Source of the DNA: Lacibacter sp. H375
GTDB lineage: Bacteria; Bacteroidota; Bacteroidia; Chitinophagales; Chitinophagaceae
Direction: 5' to 3'
Assembly: GCF_037892425.1 (NCBI RefSeq)
Contig: NZ_JBBKTT010000001.1
Span: forward strand, 1,798,001 to 1,862,000
Length of the DNA: 64,000 bases
The notes below the pieces were generated by a model that was not told the origin of the DNA, made no database searches, and saw only the letters and a list, made by a program, of their open reading frames with translations. The first letter of the stretch is position 1. Every line of letters starts with the position of its first letter. The position numbers and the translations under genes are program-made. Shown piece after piece: positions 55,992-64,000 of this stretch.

Positions 55992-58900
55992 ATGAAACTG
56001 TTTACGTACCCGAAATCAATTCGAGTTTTTATTTCGTTATTCCTTTTTATAACGATTCCATATATTTCATTTGCACAACCTGCAAATGATAATTGTAGTG
56101 CTCCATCTCCCATTTCTTCAACAATATCCTGTAGCTACACTACTTATAATATTCGCAGTGCAACTTCTAACTCAAGTTTCCCTGCAGGTGCGTGTGGAAG
56201 TGCCACCACTACCACCACATATGACATGTGGTTTACTTTTCAGGCACAGGCAACAAGCACAACAATAGCGTTTAATGCCAGCGGCTTTGGATCAGCCGTA
56301 CCTGCTGCTTCAGTGTATGTTGAAGTATTGAGTGGAGCTGCATGTGCTGGTTTTACAAGTTTGTTATGTGGTAATGCATCAGCGGCAAGAACTGTAACCG
56401 GGTTAACTATTGGAGTGACCTATTATTTGCGAGTTTATACAGTTGCATCTCCCTCAGGGTCTGGAGGTGCTAATAAATGGGATTATGAAATGTGTTTAAC
56501 ACATCCTGCCCCGCCACCAGCTAATGATAATTGTGCATCTGCAGCATCACTTACCTCATATAATAATACATGTACAAGCAGTACTGCTGGTACTGTAGTT
56601 GGTGGAACAAGTTCAGGAGTTGCAGTACCTTCGTGCGGTGGCACAGCAGATGATGATGTATGGTATAGTTTTACTGCGGTGCAATCTATTACAACAATTT
56701 CATTGAGTAGCATTGGAACAAATCTCGCTGCTTCCGGAACTGTCGTAGAGTTGTTCTCCGGTACTTGTGGAAGTTTAACGTCACTTGGTTGTAATTTTAG
56801 TACAGCTTCAACATTGAGTTTAACCGCTTCGCTCACAATTGGTGTCACCTATTATATTCGTGTTTACTCAATGGGTAATACGGCGCTAACATCAACAGCT
56901 GGCTACAACATATGTGTCACACATGTTTCCCCCCCGGCCAATGATAATTGCGCAGGAGCAGTTAATCTTACTCCGGGTGTTTCATGTATAAATACAACAG
57001 GCACAGTTGTTGGCGCTACTAATTCCGGTATTGCGGCACCTTCTTGCGGAGGCGTTTCTGATGATGATGTATGGTATATGTTTACAGCAACAGTGGCACC
57101 TACTACTACTATTACACTCAGTAGTTTAGGAGGTAATTTGAGTGCTTCAGGAGCTTATCTTGAATTGTTTTCAGGAAGCTGTGGAAGTTTAACTTCAATC
57201 TTTTGCAGTACCAGTGGAAGCATATCAATGAGCTTAACAAGTGGTACTGTTTATTATGTAAGGGTTTATTCAGCAGGTTCATCTGCTATTACAAGCAATG
57301 GCACTTTTAATATTTGCGTAACCACACCAGCTGCTACTGTACCCGCTAACGTATCAACAGGAAAAAGTTTTATCAATATCACACGACCAAATGGTGGTAC
57401 AATTATTCCGGGTGATGTATTGGAAATTAGGGTTTCAGTGAATGTGGCTAATAATGGATCGAACCGAATATTCAGGGCACGTTATAATGATACAATTCCT
57501 TCTAACTTAACATATGTTGCAGGATCATTGAAATTATTGACCAACGAAGGGAAACAATATGCTGCATATACAGATGCCTCAGGTGATGATTTTGCTATGT
57601 ATGACGGCTCAAACAAAACTGTACGATTTAATCTTGGAAGAGACACAACAAATATGCCTACCAGTTCAGTAACTTCAACCGGGATTGATAGTGCAACCGG
57701 AGGATATTACAATTCCGGAACACACAGGCCACGTGGAAACGGAGTGCTTGTGATCGTAACATACCGTGTTACAGTTGATGCATCAATTACATACAACACC
57801 ATTGTTAATTATGGTTCCGGAGCGGTTCGCTATCGTAACCAGTTATCATCAGTTGGTGCAGTTGATTATACCAATAATCCCAATAGTCTTTCTTTTATCA
57901 TCTATCCCAACTATGGTTTATGTTCAAACGCAACAGGCGCAAATAATGTAAACGCAGGTAGTGGAGATTTTGGATCGGGAACAAGTCTTAACGGAGCTAA
58001 TCCAGGAACTGTATCAGGATATAACTTTGTGCCATTGGCGGCAAGCAACCCGCAGGACGGTAACTTTTCCGTTATTAAAAATTTAAGTCCTAACCAATTG
58101 ACGGATCCAACAGTTGCACGCCCAAATACAACATCTGGCAATCGTATTTTTGGTGTTTGGGATATTATTGGCGATCATACGGGTGCAGCAGATCCTTTAG
58201 CAGGTAACCCCGCACCTGCAAATGGTGTAAGCGGTGGTTATATGCTGGCAGTGAATGCAGCTTATCAATTAAGTATTGCCAATAATCAAAATATTACAGG
58301 GTTGTGTGAGGATACTTATTATGAATTCTCGGCATGGTTCAGAAATGTATGTAAACGTTGTGGTTCAGATAGTACAGGGACGGGTGCTTCAGGAACTACT
58401 GTAAGCGCAAGTTATATACCAACAGCTCCTGGCGATTCTTCAGGTGTAAAGCCAAATCTTACATTCCAGATAAATGGTATTGATTACTATAATACCGGAA
58501 CCATGGATTATATCGGCACATGGGGTCAATGGGTGAAGAAGGGCTTCGTATTTAAAACAGGAGTTGGACAAACAGCCCTTACTATTTCTATAAAAAATAA
58601 TGCACCGGGTGGCGGTGGTAATGATTGGGTAATGGATGATATTTCGTTTGCTACCTGTTTACCAACATTAACAATGCGCCCAACAAATTCACCTACTTAT
58701 TGCAATAATAACCAGGTTGATATTTCAGTGGCAGTATCCACCTTCTTCGATAACTATAATTATTACCAGTGGGAGCGGAGTACTGATAATGGTACAACAT
58801 GGATATCAGCTCCTGAAAGCCCTGCAGTTCAGAGTTTTGGGTTTACGAATTACAGTGGAGAATACAGGGATACGGCTGCACTGCCTTCGTTTATTGCCTC

Positions 58901-59585
58901 AAGCACTTACAATGGCTATAAATACCGTATTCGTGTGGGTACATCAAATACTAATCTCTCATCGGGTAGTTGCGCCTTGTATAATGATGTTGATATTATC
59001 ACCATCAATGTGCAACCTTCCTGTGCAGTTTTGCCTGTTGAAATACTTCAATTCAATGTTCAATTGAAAGATGATCTTTCGTTGTTAACATGGAAAACGA
59101 AGCAGGAAATAAATCTTGTTGGTTACAGCATTGAACGAAGCACTGATGGTAAAAACTTTACTGCCATAGGAAAAGTTGCAGCAAAAGGAGCATTGGCAGA
59201 CGAAGTGCAATACATGTTTACAGATATGACCCCTGTTTACGGAAAGGTTTATTATCGTCTACGTATGACGGCAACGGAAGGTGGCTCAAAATTCAGTAAC
59301 GTACTTTTTGTTCAACCGGGGCAATTGAAGTCATTTGATGTAAGCAATATCGTTAACCCGATCAGTTCAAAATTATCTTTCCAGGTTACAACTTATCAGA
59401 GCGAACAAGTTGACTTGCAGTTAATGGATGGAGCCGGACGTTCGATACTTAACAGAAAACTCAGTATTAATAAAGGGAGCAATGCCATTATGCTTGATGT
59501 TCCATCGAATCTGCAGGCCGGCTCTTATTTATTAAGGATCGTTTCAAAAAATGCAGTTGTTAATAAAGTGATTCAAAAGAATTAA
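55992..59585 (+). CDS. T9SS surface protein with beta-sandwich repeats, paralogue 1
   Basis: The 1197-residue protein has a signal peptide (cleavage ISFAQ) and three ~135-residue repeats of the same Cys-containing sandwich as the 1462-residue protein (residues ~30-450), each with an ANDNC start and a DDVWY core. Then come an isopeptide/DUF11-like domain (~460-640), an unidentified domain with two conserved cysteines (NVCKRCGSD) and a galactose-binding-like region ending GGGGNDWVMDDISF. The C-terminus is a T9SS sorting domain (residues ~1110-1197). It is divergent from the 1462-residue gene. Likely an adhesin or glycan-binding surface protein. Confidence 0.85.
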   Translation: MKLFTYPKSIRVFISLFLFITIPYISFAQPANDNCSAPSPISSTISCSYTTYNIRSATSNSSFPAGACGSATTTTTYDMWFTFQAQATSTTIAFNASGFGSAVPAASVYVEVLSGAACAGFTSLLCGNASAARTVTGLTIGVTYYLRVYTVASPSGSGGANKWDYEMCLTHPAPPPANDNCASAASLTSYNNTCTSSTAGTVVGGTSSGVAVPSCGGTADDDVWYSFTAVQSITTISLSSIGTNLAASGTVVELFSGTCGSLTSLGCNFSTASTLSLTASLTIGVTYYIRVYSMGNTALTSTAGYNICVTHVSPPANDNCAGAVNLTPGVSCINTTGTVVGATNSGIAAPSCGGVSDDDVWYMFTATVAPTTTITLSSLGGNLSASGAYLELFSGSCGSLTSIFCSTSGSISMSLTSGTVYYVRVYSAGSSAITSNGTFNICVTTPAATVPANVSTGKSFINITRPNGGTIIPGDVLEIRVSVNVANNGSNRIFRARYNDTIPSNLTYVAGSLKLLTNEGKQYAAYTDASGDDFAMYDGSNKTVRFNLGRDTTNMPTSSVTSTGIDSATGGYYNSGTHRPRGNGVLVIVTYRVTVDASITYNTIVNYGSGAVRYRNQLSSVGAVDYTNNPNSLSFIIYPNYGLCSNATGANNVNAGSGDFGSGTSLNGANPGTVSGYNFVPLAASNPQDGNFSVIKNLSPNQLTDPTVARPNTTSGNRIFGVWDIIGDHTGAADPLAGNPAPANGVSGGYMLAVNAAYQLSIANNQNITGLCEDTYYEFSAWFRNVCKRCGSDSTGTGASGTTVSASYIPTAPGDSSGVKPNLTFQINGIDYYNTGTMDYIGTWGQWVKKGFVFKTGVGQTALTISIKNNAPGGGGNDWVMDDISFATCLPTLTMRPTNSPTYCNNNQVDISVAVSTFFDNYNYYQWERSTDNGTTWISAPESPAVQSFGFTNYSGEYRDTAALPSFIASSTYNGYKYRIRVGTSNTNLSSGSCALYNDVDIITINVQPSCAVLPVEILQFNVQLKDDLSLLTWKTKQEINLVGYSIERSTDGKNFTAIGKVAAKGALADEVQYMFTDMTPVYGKVYYRLRMTATEGGSKFSNVLFVQPGQLKSFDVSNIVNPISSKLSFQVTTYQSEQVDLQLMDGAGRSILNRKLSINKGSNAIMLDVPSNLQAGSYLLRIVSKNAVVNKVIQKN

Positions 59586-59804
59586 TCATATTCTTGTACG
59601 AACTAGCCTTTACACTTTATCAGGAAGAATTTTCGGATGAACATCTTTCCATTTGGTAGCTATTAAAGCATTCAAAGGTTTACTAAACAAATCTTGTGTA
59701 TGGTGTTTTATCAGGACAAAGCATTTGTCTGGATAGGCATCTACGTGTTTTTACGGTATTATTAGGAGGTTTTGCTATAGGTGGGGTAATATAAATCAAC
59801 CATT

Positions 59805-59831
59805 TTTGTAATGGTTTACCATTATCCTAAG
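59805..59831 (+). repeat. Conserved leader copy B
   Basis: The 27 bases from TTTGTAA to CCTAAG differ at two positions from copy A at 55954-55980. The upstream -7 element is CATTTTTG (59801-59808), one base off consensus. Confidence 0.65.
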
Positions 59832-59843
59832 ATCCAAATCACC

Positions 59844-62800
59844 ATGAAACCGTCAAAGTACCCAAAGACTATTAGACTGATTATTTTATTCTGTTCACTT
59901 CTTTGCGTTCCTTTTGTTCAAACATTTGCGCAAAATGAATGTTCAACCGCAGTTACACTTACCTCTTCAACAGGCTGTAATAACACAAATATTAATCTAA
60001 GCAGTGCTACTGAAAGTACAGGCATTCCTTTAGGTTGCGCCGCAGCTGGAACGTACAACGATTTCTGGTATACATTTACTGCTGCTGCCACATCTCAAAC
60101 AATTACATTAAGTAATATAGGTACAAGAATTACAGCTCCAAGAATTCAACTTTATAGCGGCACCTGCGGTGCATTAACGTCTGTAGCTTGTTCATCATCA
60201 CCTCATACATCTTTAACACAAACTGGTTTAACTATTGGGGCAGTTTATTATGTAAGAATATCACAGTATGGTGCTTTTGGTGCAAGTGGAAATTATAAAG
60301 CAGATCTTTGTATAACTCACCCTGTAGCGCCACCAGCAAATGATGAGTGTGCAAACGCTACCTTATTAACTTCAGGAGTAAACTGCACTAATACTGCAGG
60401 TAATCTTTTTTATGCAACAGCCAGTGCCGGTGTTCCTGCGGTTTGCGGATCAGGCACTCTTTATGATGTATGGTATCGTTTCCAGGCAACATCAAGTACA
60501 CATGCAGTTGCCCTTAGTAGTCTTGGAGGAGATCTTTCTGCCGCAAGCACTTTTATTCAGGTATTAAGCGGAACCTGTGGTACATATACATCGCTTGCTT
60601 GTGCAGCATCTACAAATCGTTTAAAAGTTAACGGTCTTACAGCTGGCACATTCTACTACATTAGGGTTTTTGTGAATACAAATCCTACGTTAATACCATC
60701 CACTGACTGGAATTTTAATATTTGTGTGCAAAATCCTCCAACCAATGATGATTGTTCCGGAGCAGTAAGTCTTAACGCTGCAAGTACAGCCACTTGCACA
60801 AATACAACCGGCAGCCTTGATATGGCAACCGTAAGCACGCCCACAGTTGGTTGTGCAACAGGTACAAACTATGATGTTTGGTATAGTTTTACAGCAACTG
60901 CACTCACCCATACGATTTCTCTTAGTAATCTTGGCAGTAGCATAACTGCACCACGTATTCAATTGTATAGTAGTACGTGTGGTGCATTGGTTTCTGTATC
61001 CTGTGCAAGCGGAAATTCATTAACGCAAGCAGGACTTGTTATTGGTACAAATTATTACGTCCGTATTTCAAATAATAATGCTGACCCTTCGGCAACTTCA
61101 GGTACAGGCACGGGTTTTAGTATTTGTGTAGTAAGTACAACTGCACCACTAAATGATAATTGTTCATCGCCAACATCTATAAGCAGTAGCACGACTTGTA
61201 ATCCAATTTCCGGCACATTGTTTAATGCTACTTCTTCATCAACTGTGCAAATAACCAATACATGTGGCGCTAATCAGAATGCGGCAGATGTATGGTATAG
61301 TTTTGTGGCACAAACAGCCTATCCAAGCATCATTTTTAACAATGGGGGAATTCCTGTAGGCGGTGGGGGCAACAGAGCGGTGTTTCAATTATTATCTGCA
61401 AGTTCGCTTTGTACAAATGCCTATACATCATTAGTCTGTAACCTTTATAATAATACAGGCACCAATAATACCATCACCACAACAGGTTTAAATGGAGGTG
61501 CTGGGTTAACTATTGGTCAAACCTATTACATTCGTATTTTTTACAACCAAATTGCTACCCCTGCAAGTACATGGACTTTTTCTGTTTGTGTACAGGATCC
61601 GGCTCCTGCAACAATAACCTTAGAAACTTCTAAAAGCTATATTAACGTTACAAAAAATAATGGTGGAGGAAGTATTGATGTAGGTGATGTGTTAGAAATC
61701 CGTTCAACTTTATATTTAAGTTCCGGAGCAATTGATAGTTTATCATTTCAAGATACTTTAAAAGCAGGTGCCGGTCTTATCTATCAATCAGGCACTGTGG
61801 CACTGCGAACAAATGAAGGTAAAATCTATCCCCTAGGCTCATCGGCTTATACTGACGCAACAGGCGATGATGCAGGTCATGCAACAGGAACAGGTGCAGG
61901 TGCCGATGCTAATATCAGAATCTTTATGGGCGTCAGTCCTACTTCTGCAAGAGGCGGAACTGCTGTTGCAACAACCACTTTACCAAGAGGCAGTGGCAGG
62001 CATCTTGTAATGGCAACTTACCGAGTACAGGTAACTGGTGTTGAAGGAACACGTATCAATTTTGGAGGCGGTTCATTCAGATATAGAAATCAAACTACAG
62101 GATTATTTAGCGAAGTAGTTTTTCCAAGAGATAGTTTAATTGTTTATGCAAGCCCAACTGTTTGCCCGAATGCAATATCTGCAACAAATGTAATTGGAGA
62201 TGAGTTCAACGGAACATTTGGAACAGCAACCGGTACAAACCAAACAAACAGAAATGCATCAGCAAATACCAGTTATACATTTGTGAATTTTAGTACAAAT
62301 TCACCGGGAGATAACTTTTATGGTATAACTAATAATACTGCTGCTGCAGGAACTTCTGTAACAAATACCTTGGCTAAACCAAACGCAGCACGTGTATTTA
62401 ACGTTTGGGATATCAGTGGAGACCATACGGGAGCAACAGACGAGAATAAAGGCAACCCTCCTTGTAACAGTTCGTTGCCTGTTAGTCCAACAAACCCGTG
62501 TGGTTATATGATGGTGGTGAATTCATCGTACCGAACAAATACAGCATTTCAATTTAACGTTGCCAATGCATGCCCGAATACTTATTACGAAGTTTCTGCT
62601 TGGTTTAAAAATGTTTGTTATAAATGCGGAGCTGATTTTGACGGTACAGGTTCCTTCTATGGTGGAGGAGATGGTATCTACGTTCCAACCGGAACAGGCG
62701 ATTCATCTGGAGTAAAACCAAATATTGCCGTTAAAGTAAATAACCTCGATTATTATTCAACAGGAGATATTCAATACCAGGGTTTGGGTGGTACTCAAAC

Positions 62801-63878
62801 AGGCTCTGATACGCTAAATAATTGGGTGAAACGTGCCTTTGTTTATAAAACAGATGCTACCACTACCAACTTTACTTTAACACTACGTAACAATGCGCCG
62901 GGTGCTGGTGGTAACGATTGGGCTATTGATGATATTTCATTTAAAACATGCTCCCCATCATTACAAATGACACCCAATGCAAGTCAGACTTTCTGTGAAA
63001 ACGGACAGGTTGATATGCGTGTATTTGTTGAATCCTATTACAACATGTATCAATACTATGAGTGGGAAAGAAGTACGGACGGCGGTAATACATGGGGGCC
63101 AGCTCCAGATGTAACAGGTGCCCAAACATTCAGTTATACAAATGTTGGAAATGGTTACAGAGATACGGTTACTTATCCATCTTTACTTGCAACAACTTCT
63201 ACGGCCGGTCATCGTTACAGAATAAGAGTAGCTACTACTGCAAGTGGCTTGTCTAACTCATGTGCTGTGTTTAATACCGATGAAACAATCGTTATTAACC
63301 TTGCAAGTTCTGGATGTGCCGTATTGCCGGCTGAGTTGCTTAAGTTCAACGTTGAATTAAATGGCAATAAGAGTGTACTTACATGGAAAACAAAAGATGA
63401 AAGTTTGAAGGGATATGAAGTTGAACGCAGCAATGATGGTGTACACTTCAGCTTCATTGGTTTTGTCAATGCAAAAGGAATCAATCGTAGTGAAACATCT
63501 TACATATTTAATGATCCTGTTGCTGTATCAGGGAAAGTCTACTATCGTTTGAAAATGGTAAGCTTTGCAACAGAGAGCAACAAATACAGCAATACACTTT
63601 CTGTTACAGTAAACCCACAACAAAAATTCGAGATCACGAATCTTGTAAATCCATTTATAAGTACGGTAAGTTTCCAATTGACAGCCTTCCGTAATGAAGA
63701 AGTTGAAGTACAGTTGACAGATGCGTTAGGTCACCCACTTGTAAGTAAGAAAATAACAGTGAACAAAGGTGCAAACGGAGTTTCATTCAATGTGCCGCAA
63801 ACGCTTGCAAGAGGATCATATCTCTTGCGGGTAGTATCTCCATCAGGTTCAATTCACAGAATCATACAGAAACAATAA
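59844..63878 (+). CDS. T9SS surface protein with beta-sandwich repeats, paralogue 2
   Basis: A 1344-residue paralogue of the upstream gene, started at ATG 59844 because the frame's earlier ATG at 59811 is inside the conserved leader. Signal peptide ends TFAQN. Four repeats follow (~30-595), with cores such as YNDFWYTF, YDVWYRF and YDVWYSF. Then come an isopeptide-like domain (LEIRSTLYLSS), a domain with NVCYKCGADFDGTG, the GAGGNDWAIDDISF block, a ~90-residue sandwich starting LPAELLKFNV, and a T9SS sorting domain at the end. The gene order and leader suggest a tandem duplication. The terminator at 63883-63906 follows. Confidence 0.87.
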   Translation: MKPSKYPKTIRLIILFCSLLCVPFVQTFAQNECSTAVTLTSSTGCNNTNINLSSATESTGIPLGCAAAGTYNDFWYTFTAAATSQTITLSNIGTRITAPRIQLYSGTCGALTSVACSSSPHTSLTQTGLTIGAVYYVRISQYGAFGASGNYKADLCITHPVAPPANDECANATLLTSGVNCTNTAGNLFYATASAGVPAVCGSGTLYDVWYRFQATSSTHAVALSSLGGDLSAASTFIQVLSGTCGTYTSLACAASTNRLKVNGLTAGTFYYIRVFVNTNPTLIPSTDWNFNICVQNPPTNDDCSGAVSLNAASTATCTNTTGSLDMATVSTPTVGCATGTNYDVWYSFTATALTHTISLSNLGSSITAPRIQLYSSTCGALVSVSCASGNSLTQAGLVIGTNYYVRISNNNADPSATSGTGTGFSICVVSTTAPLNDNCSSPTSISSSTTCNPISGTLFNATSSSTVQITNTCGANQNAADVWYSFVAQTAYPSIIFNNGGIPVGGGGNRAVFQLLSASSLCTNAYTSLVCNLYNNTGTNNTITTTGLNGGAGLTIGQTYYIRIFYNQIATPASTWTFSVCVQDPAPATITLETSKSYINVTKNNGGGSIDVGDVLEIRSTLYLSSGAIDSLSFQDTLKAGAGLIYQSGTVALRTNEGKIYPLGSSAYTDATGDDAGHATGTGAGADANIRIFMGVSPTSARGGTAVATTTLPRGSGRHLVMATYRVQVTGVEGTRINFGGGSFRYRNQTTGLFSEVVFPRDSLIVYASPTVCPNAISATNVIGDEFNGTFGTATGTNQTNRNASANTSYTFVNFSTNSPGDNFYGITNNTAAAGTSVTNTLAKPNAARVFNVWDISGDHTGATDENKGNPPCNSSLPVSPTNPCGYMMVVNSSYRTNTAFQFNVANACPNTYYEVSAWFKNVCYKCGADFDGTGSFYGGGDGIYVPTGTGDSSGVKPNIAVKVNNLDYYSTGDIQYQGLGGTQTGSDTLNNWVKRAFVYKTDATTTNFTLTLRNNAPGAGGNDWAIDDISFKTCSPSLQMTPNASQTFCENGQVDMRVFVESYYNMYQYYEWERSTDGGNTWGPAPDVTGAQTFSYTNVGNGYRDTVTYPSLLATTSTAGHRYRIRVATTASGLSNSCAVFNTDETIVINLASSGCAVLPAELLKFNVELNGNKSVLTWKTKDESLKGYEVERSNDGVHFSFIGFVNAKGINRSETSYIFNDPVAVSGKVYYRLKMVSFATESNKYSNTLSVTVNPQQKFEITNLVNPFISTVSFQLTAFRNEEVEVQLTDALGHPLVSKKITVNKGANGVSFNVPQTLARGSYLLRVVSPSGSIHRIIQKQ

Positions 63879-63882
63879 TAGA

Positions 63883-63906
63883 AAAGCCTCGCAATTGCGA
63901 GGCTTT
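63883..63906. terminator. Terminator after paralogue 2
   Basis: AAAGCCTCGCAA (63883-63894) and TTGCGAGGCTTT (63895-63906) form a perfect inverted repeat followed by CTTCTTT. The remaining 90 bases of the window hold no gene that I can see. Confidence 0.82.
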
Positions 63907-64000
63907 CTTCTTTAATATGATTTAGTTAGAAGTGCCTCTCTTTACTTCTGTCTGCTTGGGATCTCACACAGCCGCACCCCGGGATTTACTAGTCCTATAA

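Noticed and set aside
51135-63878. Tandem repeats resembling a CRISPR or satellite array
   Set aside because: The repetition is at protein-domain level (about 400 bases per unit) with diverged DNA, and it lies within reading frames.

Overview
The window is a chromosomal segment of a member of the Bacteroidota, most likely family Chitinophagaceae. This rests on several independent signs: promoter elements of the Bacteroidota type (TAnnTTTG), weak or absent Shine-Dalgarno sequences, a TonB-dependent receptor paired with a lipoprotein, large surface proteins ending in type IX secretion (T9SS) sorting domains, a DUF5690 protein, an ARPP-1 protein, and an F-ATPase a-subunit with an N-terminal secretory extension. 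The genus cannot be fixed from the sequence. No rRNA, CRISPR array, prophage or insertion sequence was seen, and the gene order is mostly ordinary core and accessory chromosome.

Layout. 1-10 kb: the end of a metallo-beta-lactamase-fold hydrolase; an ECF sigma factor operon with a membrane protein carrying VPxGYF repeats and a small secreted protein; a secreted S9 peptidase; a divergent AraC regulator and cupin membrane protein; half of a split transketolase; galE and rfbA. 10-20 kb: a phosphate-acquisition island with a Pit transporter, a DUF47 protein and a phosphate-selective-type porin on one side, a TonB receptor plus beta-helix lipoprotein on the other, and a PhoR-PhoB two-component system beyond. 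The promoter between the two arms carries two arrays of four TTAA(C/T)A-like units at an exact 11-base period, which I read as Pho boxes. 20-26 kb: an unrecognised 727-residue secreted protein whose C-terminus looks like a clan CD (caspase/gingipain/CHAT) fold, a DUF5690 membrane protein, an ABC exporter, and a small protein with a nucleotidyltransferase. 26-31 kb: an ATP synthase operon atpBEFHA that stops at atpA without atpG. 31-35 kb: a vanadium-haloperoxidase/PAP2 lipoprotein, a LytS/LytR-type two-component pair and a GNAT acetyltransferase. 35-39 kb: acpP-fabF-rnc and a conserved small protein, tRNA-Ser(GGA), and a TatD nuclease. 39-51 kb: metabolic and envelope genes (polysaccharide deacetylase with ARPP-1, gltX, aldo/keto reductase, GT39-type glycosyltransferase, B12-binding protein with enoyl-CoA hydratase, GH29 fucosidase, fumC). 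51-64 kb: three giant secreted proteins built from the same Cys-rich beta-sandwich repeat. One is fused to a soluble glucose-dehydrogenase-like propeller. The other two are paralogues that share a conserved promoter and leader.

How the genes work together. The best-supported functional unit is the phosphate island: PhoR senses and PhoB binds; the predicted targets are the outer-membrane porin, the inner-membrane Pit transporter and a TonB receptor/lipoprotein pair of unknown ligand. The second theme is surface display through T9SS. The least explained pieces are the 727-residue protein next to phoBR, the beta-helix lipoprotein, and the cysteine-containing domain shared by the two paralogous giant proteins. 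No complete, clearly novel defence or mobile system was found.
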